The position numbers and the translations under genes are program-made. Of a stretch of DNA of 64,000 nt, positions 27,246 through 37,242 are shown in pieces; position 1 is the first letter of the stretch, and each line of letters begins with the position of its first letter. This DNA comes from Bacteroidia bacterium (GTDB lineage Bacteria > Bacteroidota > Bacteroidia > 2-12-FULL-35-15). The stretch lies in assembly GCA_030654175.1 (NCBI GenBank), contig JAURXZ010000030.1:496001-560000 (forward strand). Reading direction: 5' to 3'. The notes below the pieces were generated by a model that saw only the letters and a program-made list of their open reading frames with translations, searched no databases and was not told the origin of the DNA.

Positions 27246-30200
27246 TTATTTCATAACAATGCGTTGCCTTAACACAGTCGATAAAGTGGTCGCCTGCACA
27301 AAATAAACTCCTTTTGCTTCCCCATTCAGGTTAAGTGATAATTTGTTATTTCCTGAAACAAAATTATGGTGCTCCACAAACATCACCTGCCCTATCGAAT
27401 TCATTAATTCAACCTTAACTTTTTCGTCATTCAATAGATCTATTTGCAATGTAAAGCTTCCATCAGTAGGGTTGGGATACAAGGCCATCCCTGATAATAC
27501 ATCATTGGAGTTTATTCCTGTAACACATTCTATCACATAAATATTCTGACTGGCTGTATTCGTACAATTGCCGGTATCACTGTATGAATACGTAATTGTA
27601 TAAGTTCCTTCGCCTGATATTGCAGGATCAAAAACACCTGAATTTACGCCAACACCTGAATAAACGCCTCCTGCAGGCATTCCACCTGTTAATACAACAG
27701 AAGGTTTATTGGAACAAATGGTGTCATAGGCAGCTGCGGAATAAGTAACAGCGGTTCCTCCAATGGTAGCAACAACCGGAATACGTGGACTAACACAAGG
27801 GTCGTTTTTAACCAGCCAGTTATAGATATAATAATAAAAATCCGGTCCGGCTGAGGAACCCGTAATAGTGATCACCCCATTAAGCGTAAAAGGATAGGTT
27901 CCACCGGTATTGTTCCTCCAAAGGTTCATTCCTGTTCCTCCTATCCGATAGCTTCCGGGTGCAAGGTGAATGTTCAGCGTAACGGTTCCTGTTCCATTTG
28001 GGAAACTTACCGGAACACTTTGCAGTTGAACGCCTGTAGTATCCCATACTATAATATTACGGGTGCCGGCAGCGCCTGAATTTACAAGTGCAGTTTGTAT
28101 GGTGCAGGCTTGCAAAACATCAAATGTTAAATATTGTGTGGAGGTATTATTATGATAACTTCCTCCTCCGAAAATGGTGGTTGTAGCAGGGCCAACCGAA
28201 CCTGTGGCTCCTGCATTCTCGCTTTCCACATAGTACGTTGTTGTGGAACTGATAGAAGGCGTACTGAAGGTGCTTCCGGTAGTTAGAGGGACTCCTGCAA
28301 AAGGTGTGCTATACCAATTAAGAGTTCCACCACCAGTTGCACTTAATGTTACAATGGAAGGTGCTGTGCAGCTGAATCCATTAGTGGCAGTTGGAGCGGG
28401 TGGAGGATTCACCGTAATAAAAGAAGTTTGAAGTACAGAATCGGCACCACACGCACTGCTCACAACCAGCTTAACATTATAAGTGCCGGCAGTCCCATAG
28501 GAATGGGAAGGATTATACAATGCGCTTGTAGAGCCATCACCAAAATACCACGTTGCGTTGCCTGCATTTGTGCTGGTGTTGCTAAAGTTTACAACAAAAG
28601 GCAGCACGCAGCTACTTGTAGCAAAAGCTGTAAAAGCGGCATTAACAGAACCTGAAAAAACAGGCCCTACACCAACTGCATGCCAAGCATTTGTGGTTGC
28701 TATCACTTCCGGAGAGCAGCCACCATACAAATCCACAGCAGCCTGAATTGTACCTGTACGCGCATCTGCATAAGTGGTTCCCGGTGTAAAATAAACCGAT
28801 AAACCACGAAATGCTATTTTTTCTGCTTTTGCCATTGTGATACCACTAACGTTAAATGCAGCGCCATTATCATTTGTTCCGCTACCACCCACACAAAGTA
28901 AATAATACCAATAAATTGACGGGCCCGCATTTCTATGAGGCTCACCACCACCATCCCAATTGGTACCTAAATAACAATTGGGGTCTCCTAAATTGGATGG
29001 GTTCGACATATCCCTAAGTCCGCTATTGTTAGTCATATTATCTGCACCCATTAACCAGTCGTTTTGCGATGGACGTGCAAAAACCTCAATGGAGGTACCA
29101 AAAATGTCGGCAAAGCCTTCATTAAGTGCATCTGATTCATCTGTTCCGCTGCCTCCCAAACCGGCAGTATACTGAACCAGGCCGTGAGTAACTTCATGGC
29201 CGCAAATATCAAGAGCAGTCATAATTTTAAACCCTTGAGATGTATTGCCATCGCCATAGGTCATTTCTTGTCCGTCCCAAAAAGCATTTACATAATTTAC
29301 GTCATAGTGGACATAACTTAAAAGGGCAAAACCATTTCCATCAATGCTGTTGCGGTTATGTACAGTTTGAAAATAATCATACGTTTTTTCCGCCCCCCAA
29401 TGTGCATCAGCCGCTGCCTGATCAGTACCTGTCACATTCCAGGCACTTGAAGCGCTTGTAAAATCGGTATTGGTATAGTTGGTGGAATTGTTCAGGTTAA
29501 ATGTTTTAATTCCATTCCCTCTCCCTGTTTCCTGAAGCCGGTACTGGTTTGTTCCAAAATTATCGGAAGTCATGTTTACGGAACCACTATACTTAGTATT
29601 TGCTGTACCTAAAACATCTGCTGTGTGAATGATCGGTTTTTCAGCAATTACTTCAGCTGTTAGTGCATCTACAAATACATAAGCGCGGTAAAGCGGTTTT
29701 TCAGCGTAAATATTAAATTTATAAGCCAGGCGAATGTTAGCTGCCGAATAATCTGCACCTGATCTATGCACCATTACTAATTCTCCTTTTGGAAAATAAG
29801 TAAAATCAGGCTGCTTCAGCATCTCACGCATGGCAACTTCCTGCGTTTTGTTTTCCCATTTATATCGGATCGCATTTACTTTTTTTAATGCACTTTCTAA
29901 GGCACCGGATTCTGTAACAGAGGCAAAAGGGCGGGTGTTTACATTCAGAAAATAATCGCCATTAACCGAATACAATCGTCCATCTTTACTATGTGTAATG
30001 ATCATTGAACCTTCTACAGGAAAATTGTTTACGTATTCTTTGTAACGTGTATGAGTAATATTTAAGTCATCATTTATTACATCATACGCTTTAAAAGTAA
30101 TGTTATCAGGTAAATTAAGCGCATGTGTTATCCAGGCCGAAAAACCTTCTTCTTTAATGTTCTCATCAGGATTGAATTTTATGAAATAAGGGAGGTTGGT

Positions 30201-30332
30201 ATTTTTGCTATAGCTAACAGTTGTTGCATTTGCGAGGCGTAAAGCCATCTGCTGAGCGTATACAGGCAGTGCTGTGAGACATATAAAAGAAAAAACAACT
30301 CTTATAGAAAATGTTTTGTTTGTTTGCTTCAT
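27246..30332 (-). CDS. secreted M4 (thermolysin-like) zinc metalloprotease with PKD and T9SS domains
   Basis: The start was moved from 30383 to the ATG at 30332, which gives a clean signal peptide (M-K-Q-T-N-K start, V-Y-A-Q end). Numbering from there, an FTP-type propeptide precedes a thermolysin-like domain with His379-Glu380-x-x-His383 and the second zinc ligand Glu405 in N-E-G-F-A-D. The P-H-R-N-A-G motif supplies the usual late histidine. A PKD domain (Y-F-G-D-G-S-T), the beta modules shared with the M43 neighbour, and a T9SS tail follow. It probably degrades proteins for nutrition. The propeptide would need removal outside the cell. Confidence 0.9.
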   Translation of the reverse strand: MKQTNKTFSIRVVFSFICLTALPVYAQQMALRLANATTVSYSKNTNLPYFIKFNPDENIKEEGFSAWITHALNLPDNITFKAYDVINDDLNITHTRYKEYVNNFPVEGSMIITHSKDGRLYSVNGDYFLNVNTRPFASVTESGALESALKKVNAIRYKWENKTQEVAMREMLKQPDFTYFPKGELVMVHRSGADYSAANIRLAYKFNIYAEKPLYRAYVFVDALTAEVIAEKPIIHTADVLGTANTKYSGSVNMTSDNFGTNQYRLQETGRGNGIKTFNLNNSTNYTNTDFTSASSAWNVTGTDQAAADAHWGAEKTYDYFQTVHNRNSIDGNGFALLSYVHYDVNYVNAFWDGQEMTYGDGNTSQGFKIMTALDICGHEVTHGLVQYTAGLGGSGTDESDALNEGFADIFGTSIEVFARPSQNDWLMGADNMTNNSGLRDMSNPSNLGDPNCYLGTNWDGGGEPHRNAGPSIYWYYLLCVGGSGTNDNGAAFNVSGITMAKAEKIAFRGLSVYFTPGTTYADARTGTIQAAVDLYGGCSPEVIATTNAWHAVGVGPVFSGSVNAAFTAFATSSCVLPFVVNFSNTSTNAGNATWYFGDGSTSALYNPSHSYGTAGTYNVKLVVSSACGADSVLQTSFITVNPPPAPTATNGFSCTAPSIVTLSATGGGTLNWYSTPFAGVPLTTGSTFSTPSISSTTTYYVESENAGATGSVGPATTTIFGGGSYHNNTSTQYLTFDVLQACTIQTALVNSGAAGTRNIIVWDTTGVQLQSVPVSFPNGTGTVTLNIHLAPGSYRIGGTGMNLWRNNTGGTYPFTLNGVITITGSSAGPDFYYYIYNWLVKNDPCVSPRIPVVATIGGTAVTYSAAAYDTICSNKPSVVLTGGMPAGGVYSGVGVNSGVFDPAISGEGTYTITYSYSDTGNCTNTASQNIYVIECVTGINSNDVLSGMALYPNPTDGSFTLQIDLLNDEKVKVELMNSIGQVMFVEHHNFVSGNNKLSLNLNGEAKGVYFVQATTLSTVLRQRIVMK

Positions 30333-30744
30333 AGTAATTGTTTTAAAAATAAAATGAACAAAATAAAAAATGAGAATAAACATTTCTCTAATACGCCTGG
30401 AACGAAGCTAAAAAAACTTTTCCATTAATCCAACTAAATGTCTGTTTACATTTTATGTTCTTAATCAAATCTTGCATTTAATGATAACACTCACAAAAAC
30501 ACAACTAAGATATCAATCCGTTAATAAAAAAAGGAAATTAATGGAATATATAATTGCAGTATTTGTTGAAATTTACCAATTATCCCGAAAATTCGACACT
30601 TAGACGGCTCAGTTTCACTGATGTGCGTTTTTTTTAAACTAATCAGCAAAAAAAGCCCGTTTGTCGAAATTTTATTTAAATTTGCACAGAATAAAAATGA
30701 TAGGGTATTAAAATTTTAAATCATAATTAAGTTTTTGATTTTTT
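30333..30744. other. divergent intergenic region with one promoter box
   Basis: These bases separate the M4 protease (minus) from the response regulator (plus). A TAAATTTG box at 30677-30684 (plus strand) fits a Bacteroidota -7 element for the regulator gene, about 60 bases from its ATG. No -33 element at the usual distance is visible. Nothing else was recognised. Confidence 0.45.
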
Positions 30745-31191
30745 ATGGATTCCACACAACTCCGAATTTTACTGGCAGATGATGACCTTGACGATTGCTT
30801 TCTTTTTAAAGAAGCATTGGATGAGTTTCACATATCCGTTTCTTTCACAATTGTAAATGATGGGGAACAACTTATGCAACATCTTCAAAAGAAAAGTACA
30901 TACCCTGATGTTCTTTTTATTGATATGAATATGCCCCGAAAAAACGGATTTGAGTGCCTCGAAGAAATAAAACGCACTGAAAAATTAAAATCAATTCCGG
31001 TAATTATATTCTCCACTTATTACGATCGGGATATTGTAAACATGCTTTATCAAAAGGGTGCGCAATATTATATTCAGAAACCCCGTGAATTTGGAAAGCT
31101 AAAAAAAGCGATCCACCTTGCACTCTCCATGACTGTAAAAGAAAAATTCTTACAGCCACCATTAGAACAATTTGTGCTCAGTGTTTTTTAA
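30745..31191 (+). CDS. single-domain response regulator
   Basis: The 148-residue product is a receiver domain only. The acidic pocket is A-D-D-D, the phosphorylated residue is Asp60 (F-I-D-M-N-M-P), the switch Ser/Thr is in I-I-F-S-T, and the conserved Lys112 is in Q-K-P. There is no output domain, so it acts through protein contacts or as a phosphate shuttle. Such Rcp1-like regulators commonly pair with PAS or CheB/CheR hybrid kinases; the hybrid kinase at 20829-24299 lacks a receiver and is the closest candidate partner. Confidence 0.9.
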   Translation: MDSTQLRILLADDDLDDCFLFKEALDEFHISVSFTIVNDGEQLMQHLQKKSTYPDVLFIDMNMPRKNGFECLEEIKRTEKLKSIPVIIFSTYYDRDIVNMLYQKGAQYYIQKPREFGKLKKAIHLALSMTVKEKFLQPPLEQFVLSVF

Positions 31192-31428
31192 ATAAAAAAA
31201 TTGAAAATCATATTAAACGTCCATAAAAAACAATTATTTTTTATGAATATTTTCTGATACCTGTACACCCAAAAACCAGTCTAATTAAGCCTCTCCGACT
31301 CTTACAACCTGTTAATTCTGCAATAATACTGACAAATGGTGATTTGTCTCACAGCCCATTGCTATTGGAACAAAAAATTTATATATTTACTGCTAAATGT
31401 ATAAAGTCCAAATTTAAATTTTGAAAAT

Positions 31429-34400
31429 ATGAAGTGTAAAATACTCGTTTTTGTACTGTTTATTTTTTCATTGCACAATTTTGTCATTGCACAAAACACA
31501 ACTCCATTTGATTCCTACAAGGCTGAAGCGGATGGGTATTTTGTCAATTTTATGGAAACTACTTCCGGTATTGTAGCTACCGATAATTATGCTTCCAATC
31601 TTTACCTTTTTAGTGAAGGCAAGTACAGCATTTTATTTAGTTCGCCCGGCTGTGGCAGATATATGCAACTTTCGCCTGATAAAAAAAATATTGGTTTTAA
31701 ATATATTCAAGCCGATGGTAAACAAGCCCCTGCTTTATTAAATATTCAAACAAAAACAATTACTTTATTACACGCTCCGGTTGATCTGTGCGGCCAGATC
31801 AGCTTCTCCCAAAATGGAAAAAAAGCTTTTACTATTGGTAATGAATTGGTAATAATTGAGGGTAGCATTTATACTAATTATTCCTTAGGTCAATATGTGA
31901 ATATAGCGCCAATAGCACCTGACGGAAAATCCGTTTGTTTCAATGATGATCACGACCAGTTGTTTTTATTGAATTTATCGAATAAACAGGTTATTAAATT
32001 AACTTCCGGTGTAAAAGGAAATATGTATCCCGTATGGTCGCCTGATGCTTCTAAATTAATGTATTCCTCTATTTCAGGTCAACTGTATATTTATGATCTG
32101 CAAAGTCAAACTACTACTTTTATTTCTGAAGGCCAATACCCTTCCTGGACAAGCGATTCACACCATATTGTTTTTACAAAAACCGAAACAACCGATCTGC
32201 ATTTTATGGGTTCTGATATATACAAAGCCAAAGCAAACGGTTCCGAAATAAAAAACATTACCAATACTCCAGATAATTTCGAAATAGCAGCCATACCTTC
32301 CGGTGACAAGATAATTTTTCAAAGTTTAAATAAGAGAACTGTATCTATTCAATCATCAACAACGAACGCTTCTTTATCTGCTCAATTGATTTTTAATGCC
32401 GAAAGTCCTTTAAACATAAGTAATCAGGGCTTTCAAAAATCGATGCAATCGGAAGTGCATGTACCGGGAACAGTTCCTTATGTAAACCAGGTATACGACA
32501 CACCCGAATGGCATTACGGTTATGGTTCCTGTGCAGCAGCAACTGCTATCATGGCTACTGCATATTACAATAAAATCCCTAAATGGCCAATAACCACAAG
32601 CAATGGCGTAGGGAGCCACACAAGTGAATATGGAGCCTATGTTGCTGACAAGTACCGGTTAAATCAAATTTATTATCAGGATGTATCAACAACAGGTGGT
32701 GGTGAAGATGCATGGGGCGGTTATGGTTATACCTGGACAGGTTCTTATAGCCCGCACTCAAGAATGCAACAATATATTTCACAGCATTACATAACTTCTG
32801 TGCAGGAAGACGCTGATAATTACCCTAAGGCTTTAGCCCAAATTAATAGCGGTTACCCCTTCCCTATCTGCAACCTGCTTACTTCTGCCGGACATTTGAC
32901 ATTAGCGGTTGGTTATGTAGTAGGCCAGCATACTATCATTTTTAAAGATCCTTACGGAGATAAAAACAACGGTTCATGGCCCAACTGGTTCGGACAAAAT
33001 TCTTACTATGATTGGCCCGGCTATAACAATGGCAATCAAAACCTGAACACTGTCGCCTGGACCGTAACAGCTCAGGGCTCAGAGGTATCCTATAACGATA
33101 CCATTATAGATGATATTTTTTACAATCATGGTTTTTATATGAACAACAGTCAGAATGGCTCTGTACAACGTTATTTCCATGATCTGAATTCGGGTTATAA
33201 CAATCATTATTGGTTTACCGGAACCGAAGCGGGCACAACCGATATCGCTTTTGTTACCTGGACCCCCAACATTGCCACCGCAGGAAACTATGAAATATTT
33301 GCTTACATCCCCGGAGGAACAGGCTCTACAGCCGTAAGTGCGAATTACCGGGTAAATACGTCAAGCGGAACTACAAATGTTGTAGTTGATCAAAGCCAAA
33401 ACAGTGGCCAATGGGTTTCTTTAGGGATCCACAGTTTAGCGGCAGGACAAACTGATAATGTTTATTTGGGTGACGCAACAGGCACAGCCTCTCAAAATAT
33501 AGCTTTTGATGCAATGAAATTCCGACACCTTGGTCCTGTTGATAATATTGCACCCACAACGGCCATTGCTTTGCCTAATAACTGGGACACCACCAATTTC
33601 TCAACAACGTTTACCGATGTGGATGACATTGGAGGAAGCGGGATTGATAAAAGCTATTACCAGGTGATTGATTACGATGGTGCCGAATGGCATGCGAATT
33701 CAGGGAATGGCTTTTTTGCTGACAATTTTGATTCGTACAATTCATCCGTATGGTCGGTTCCCACAAGCAGCGGAACTTGGCAGGTATCAGGAGGGGATTT
33801 AATTCAAAGTGATTCTACTATAAGTAATTCCAATATCTATGCTTCTCTTGATCAGAATTTATCAAACCGGTATTTGTATCAGTTTTATGCAATGGTAGCC
33901 ACTGCAACATACGGAACCAGCCAGCACCGGTTTGGCTTTCATTTTTTTAGTGACAATGGAGCGCTTACCAACAGGGGGAACTCCTACTTCATTTATTTCA
34001 GACAGGAAACAAGTACACTTGAAATTTTTAAGGTAGTGAATGATGTTTTTACATTATCAAAAACGATCAATAATGTCACTACTACTTTAGGTCAATGGAA
34101 TGATTACAAAATTATTTTTGACCGTACTAGCGGAAAAATTGATGTTTACAAGGATAATGTTTTGCTTGGCTCCTGGACCGATGCAAGCGTTTTAACTACC
34201 GCTGGAAATTATATTTCTTTCCGTACGGGGAATTGCAAAGCGAACATCTCTGAACTGAAAGTTTACAGATCAAGACTTCCTTCAGTTGCAATAACGGTAG
34301 GTGCTGCGTCCACGAATGATATCAGGTATCAGAATCCTAACCCTTCCACTTATTCAGGAAAAATAAAATCTATTGTAAATGATGTGGACGGAAACTTATC

Positions 34401-35034
34401 AGCAATTGCCTCTCAGAATATTAATGTGGATTGGACCGATCCATCCTGTGTAACAGTGAATGATGGTAATGGAAGCGACATCAATTTCACGAGCTCAACC
34501 AGCTCACTATCGGCAAACTGGACGGCTTCAATTGATGCAAATTCGGGTATTTTAAAATATTGGTATGCAATAGGAACAAGCTCCGGAGCAACCGATGTGG
34601 TAAACTGGACTGATAACAGTCTTAATACTTCGGTTACAAATACAGGGCTCTCACTTACTCCTGGACAAAATTATTACTATAGTGTTAAGGCTGTAAATGG
34701 TGCGGGATTGAACAGTATCTGCAGCACCAATGGTGTTTTGGTAAGCATGACCACTGATATCAGCGAAAACGAAAACGAGATCATTGTTGCGGCACAACCG
34801 AATCCTTTTGATGAAAATGCAACCGTGTTCTTTTCTCAACAAACCGAGCAAAGAGTGACAATTGCATTGATTGATATTCTCGGAAAAGAAATACAGATAT
34901 CAAACACTATATATCCCGCAGGCAACAGCAGCATTAACCTGAACGCTGATGCATTAAAACTTGCGAAAGGGGTATATACTTTTAGAATTTCATCGGATAA
35001 GTATACCGCTTCATTGAGGTTGGTAAAATATTGA
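31429..35034 (+). CDS. large secreted protein: beta-propeller, C39-like peptidase, golvesin-like, laminin-G-like, Fn3 and T9SS
   Basis: The 1201-residue product has a signal peptide (1-21) and a PD40-type propeller (about 40-320). A C39-like papain-fold domain (about 340-560) has Cys368 (Y-G-Y-G-S-C-A-A-A), His489 (S-A-G-H-L) and Asp507 (F-K-D-P-Y-G-D). A golvesin/xanthan-lyase-type binding domain (about 580-690) and a concanavalin-like region (about 760-950) follow, then Ig/fibronectin-type repeats and a T9SS sorting domain (about 1120-1201). The triad is complete, so peptidase activity is plausible. The propeller-to-peptidase fusion is unusual. It could process cell-wall peptides or surface proteins; the substrate is unknown. 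Confidence 0.8.
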   Translation: MKCKILVFVLFIFSLHNFVIAQNTTPFDSYKAEADGYFVNFMETTSGIVATDNYASNLYLFSEGKYSILFSSPGCGRYMQLSPDKKNIGFKYIQADGKQAPALLNIQTKTITLLHAPVDLCGQISFSQNGKKAFTIGNELVIIEGSIYTNYSLGQYVNIAPIAPDGKSVCFNDDHDQLFLLNLSNKQVIKLTSGVKGNMYPVWSPDASKLMYSSISGQLYIYDLQSQTTTFISEGQYPSWTSDSHHIVFTKTETTDLHFMGSDIYKAKANGSEIKNITNTPDNFEIAAIPSGDKIIFQSLNKRTVSIQSSTTNASLSAQLIFNAESPLNISNQGFQKSMQSEVHVPGTVPYVNQVYDTPEWHYGYGSCAAATAIMATAYYNKIPKWPITTSNGVGSHTSEYGAYVADKYRLNQIYYQDVSTTGGGEDAWGGYGYTWTGSYSPHSRMQQYISQHYITSVQEDADNYPKALAQINSGYPFPICNLLTSAGHLTLAVGYVVGQHTIIFKDPYGDKNNGSWPNWFGQNSYYDWPGYNNGNQNLNTVAWTVTAQGSEVSYNDTIIDDIFYNHGFYMNNSQNGSVQRYFHDLNSGYNNHYWFTGTEAGTTDIAFVTWTPNIATAGNYEIFAYIPGGTGSTAVSANYRVNTSSGTTNVVVDQSQNSGQWVSLGIHSLAAGQTDNVYLGDATGTASQNIAFDAMKFRHLGPVDNIAPTTAIALPNNWDTTNFSTTFTDVDDIGGSGIDKSYYQVIDYDGAEWHANSGNGFFADNFDSYNSSVWSVPTSSGTWQVSGGDLIQSDSTISNSNIYASLDQNLSNRYLYQFYAMVATATYGTSQHRFGFHFFSDNGALTNRGNSYFIYFRQETSTLEIFKVVNDVFTLSKTINNVTTTLGQWNDYKIIFDRTSGKIDVYKDNVLLGSWTDASVLTTAGNYISFRTGNCKANISELKVYRSRLPSVAITVGAASTNDIRYQNPNPSTYSGKIKSIVNDVDGNLSAIASQNINVDWTDPSCVTVNDGNGSDINFTSSTSSLSANWTASIDANSGILKYWYAIGTSSGATDVVNWTDNSLNTSVTNTGLSLTPGQNYYYSVKAVNGAGLNSICSTNGVLVSMTTDISENENEIIVAAQPNPFDENATVFFSQQTEQRVTIALIDILGKEIQISNTIYPAGNSSINLNADALKLAKGVYTFRISSDKYTASLRLVKY

Positions 35035-35073
35035 TCTAAAGAATTCCCCGAACTTCATGTTATAATTTTTTTG

Positions 35074-35129
35074 CCACAGATTTCACAGATTTACACGAAT
35101 TGATGCAATACAATTTGTGAAATCAGTGG
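35074..35129. repeat. short inverted intergenic repeat (CCACAGATTTCACAG family)
   Basis: Arms at 35074-35091 and 35112-35129 are imperfect reverse complements (CCACAGATTTCACAGATT against AATTTGTGAAATCAGTGG). It sits about 40 bases after the stop of the large secreted protein and may also serve as a transcript end. Confidence 0.65.
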
Positions 35130-35205
35130 TGAATCTTTTCTAAATTAGGGTGTTAAGATCATGTTTGATTGTGATCGTGGTCACTAAAAATATTTTTTTT
35201 CATTT

Positions 35206-35213
35206 TATATTTG
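35206..35213 (+). promoter_or_regulatory. -7 promoter box of the DUF2177 gene
   Basis: TATATTTG matches TAnnTTTG and lies 57 bases before the ATG. No TTTG at the right distance upstream is seen. Confidence 0.4.
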
Positions 35214-35270
35214 TAAAAAATAATAACCTTTTTTCTTTTTCTCTTCATAACTTAACCTCTGTTATATAAT

Positions 35271-35669
35271 ATGTTTCTAAAACTTTTTTTCACCGCTCTC
35301 CCTATTTTCATTGCCTTCGATATAACCTGGGTTGGATTTTTGGCAAAGGATTTTTATCGCGATCAAATAGGTTCTTTAATGAAATCAAACATTAACTGGG
35401 TCGCAGCCATTCTTTTTTATTTTATTTTTATCCTGGGACTTGTTTTATTTGTGATCCAACCGGCATTGGAGAAACAATCGTGGACACATGCACTTTTGTT
35501 TGGTTCTTTATTTGGGCTCGTTACCTATGCCACATTCGATCTTACCAATTTGGCCCTTCTAAAAAGCTGGCCTGTTTTAGTAACAATTGTTGATCTTATT
35601 TGGGGAATGTTTTTGTCTGCTCTGGTTTCGGTACTTACTTACTTTATTGTTGTTAAAATACTTGTATAA
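35271..35669 (+). CDS. DUF2177 family membrane protein
   Basis: The 132-residue product has four membrane segments (about 4-24, 43-64, 72-92 and 104-130). The F-D-x-T-W and Y-A-x-F-D-L-T-N-L-A patterns are typical of DUF2177 proteins. Function is unknown. It is monocistronic and convergent with the CUB-domain gene. Confidence 0.8.
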   Translation: MFLKLFFTALPIFIAFDITWVGFLAKDFYRDQIGSLMKSNINWVAAILFYFIFILGLVLFVIQPALEKQSWTHALLFGSLFGLVTYATFDLTNLALLKSWPVLVTIVDLIWGMFLSALVSVLTYFIVVKILV

Positions 35670-35670
35670 A

Positions 35671-35704
35671 AAAAACACCATGCTTTTCTGCATGATGTTT
35701 TTTT
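35671..35704. terminator. bidirectional terminator between DUF2177 and CUB genes
   Basis: A stem of about 10 pairs (AACACCATGC against GCATGATGTT, one mismatch) has a short TTTTCT loop, an A-run before it and a T-run after it. Confidence 0.8.
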
Positions 35705-35738
35705 ATATAGTGGTAAAGAAAAAAGTTTAATTCAAATT

Positions 35739-37127
35739 TTATTGAATGATCACTTTCCCGGTATGAATTAGCATATTGTTTTCAGACAAAGAATAAAAAT
35801 ACATGCCGTTTGGCAATGATTTCGCGTCTATAACAACTGAAGTAGTAAAAGCAGGGATGACCATCTTTATTAAAGATTTCCCTAACACATCATACATAAT
35901 GAACTCACAAGCCTCTGCTTCCGGAGCAGAAAATTTAAGAGTAGCAGTTTGATGAAAAGGATTTGGATAAATGCTGATGCCCTTGTTTAGCTCATTATCA
36001 GCAATACCAGTAAAATTTGTAGAAGTATAAGATGCTGACCACCCAAGATCAGTTACTGAACCGTTTGATGTAAAAACAACTTTCATTGCACCACCGGGTA
36101 ATGTAACTGATGCTGGAATGCTGGTTCCGCTGTAAGATCCGATCTGTGTAGCCGGTGAAGTAGAATTGTCGTATACTTTTACAAAATCCATTCCTCCCTG
36201 TGTACTAAAATCACTAAAAGACAACGTGATGGAACTTGTGTTAGCAGGTTGTATCAACCAGGTGCAATTAGCACCATCACTATAATTATCGGTACCACTA
36301 CCATCGTTAAAGCTACCCGAAACGGCAGTAAGTGTTGTAGATCCGCTGCAAAAAACAGGAGGTGCTATTGTGGAAGTATAAGATGCAGACCATCCAAGAT
36401 CTGTAATAGAATTATTTGAAGTAAATTCAACCAACATAGCACCGCCAGAGGATAATACAATAGGTGAAGGGATAGAACCACCGCTATAAGAACCTATCAA
36501 TGTAGGAGGTGAACTGGAATCGTCATATACTTTTATAAAATCCTGTCCGGCTTCTGTATTAAATGCAGCGAATGTTAATGTAATAGAAGTTGCAGCAGGA
36601 GGCTGTATTAGCCATGTACAATTAGCATTATCACTATAATTAGAAGCGCTGCTTCCATCTGAAAAAGCTCCTGAAGAGGCTGTTAAGGTTGTGTTTCCAC
36701 TGCAATAAACCGGAGGTGCGGTAGTGGATGTATAAGAAGCTTCCCAACCTGCACCACTATAACTGATATCAGAAGTAAAACGAATATACATTGCTCCACC
36801 GGTAGATGTTATGGTGGCGGGTAACGTATTACCACATGCTGTACCTATCAGGTTACCTGTTGTGTCGCTTCCGTCATAAATTCTTACTTTGTCGGAACAT
36901 AGATAAAGCTCAAGGTCCAGCGCGGTAAAAGTTAAACTTATTGTTCCTGCTCCTGCAGGTGAGATCAGCCAAAAGCAATCCAGATCATCAACATAATTAC
37001 TGGTTCCACTACCATCCGTTAAACTACCTGATGCAGCATTTAATACCATTGCAGTGCCTGAACATTGCGCTACAGCAGACTGTGTGAATAGAATGGCAGC
37101 AAAAATAAAAGTGTAGATTGTCTTCAT
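35739..37127 (-). CDS. secreted triple-CUB-domain protein with T9SS domain
   Basis: The 462-residue product has a signal peptide (1-20) and three CUB domains (about 21-134, 139-250 and 255-366). Each has the pattern C-T/F-W-L-I-Q/S-P, then V-K/R-V/I-Y-D, then L-G-W-S-A-S-Y. A T9SS sorting domain ends it (about 385-462). CUB domains bind proteins or sugars, often with calcium; no enzyme domain is present. It is transcribed after the CDC-like lipoprotein gene (115-base gap, same strand), so a functional link or co-transcription is possible. Confidence 0.85.
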   Translation of the reverse strand: MKTIYTFIFAAILFTQSAVAQCSGTAMVLNAASGSLTDGSGTSNYVDDLDCFWLISPAGAGTISLTFTALDLELYLCSDKVRIYDGSDTTGNLIGTACGNTLPATITSTGGAMYIRFTSDISYSGAGWEASYTSTTAPPVYCSGNTTLTASSGAFSDGSSASNYSDNANCTWLIQPPAATSITLTFAAFNTEAGQDFIKVYDDSSSPPTLIGSYSGGSIPSPIVLSSGGAMLVEFTSNNSITDLGWSASYTSTIAPPVFCSGSTTLTAVSGSFNDGSGTDNYSDGANCTWLIQPANTSSITLSFSDFSTQGGMDFVKVYDNSTSPATQIGSYSGTSIPASVTLPGGAMKVVFTSNGSVTDLGWSASYTSTNFTGIADNELNKGISIYPNPFHQTATLKFSAPEAEACEFIMYDVLGKSLIKMVIPAFTTSVVIDAKSLPNGMYFYSLSENNMLIHTGKVIIQ

Positions 37128-37242
37128 GAAAAAACTGGTTTAGTAAAAATTTAGTAATGGTTATTAATAATTAATCGCTTCTAAATAAGTTTTTGAAAAC
37201 AGATTAGAAACGATTAATTTTTCTTGATTATATTTTTATTTC

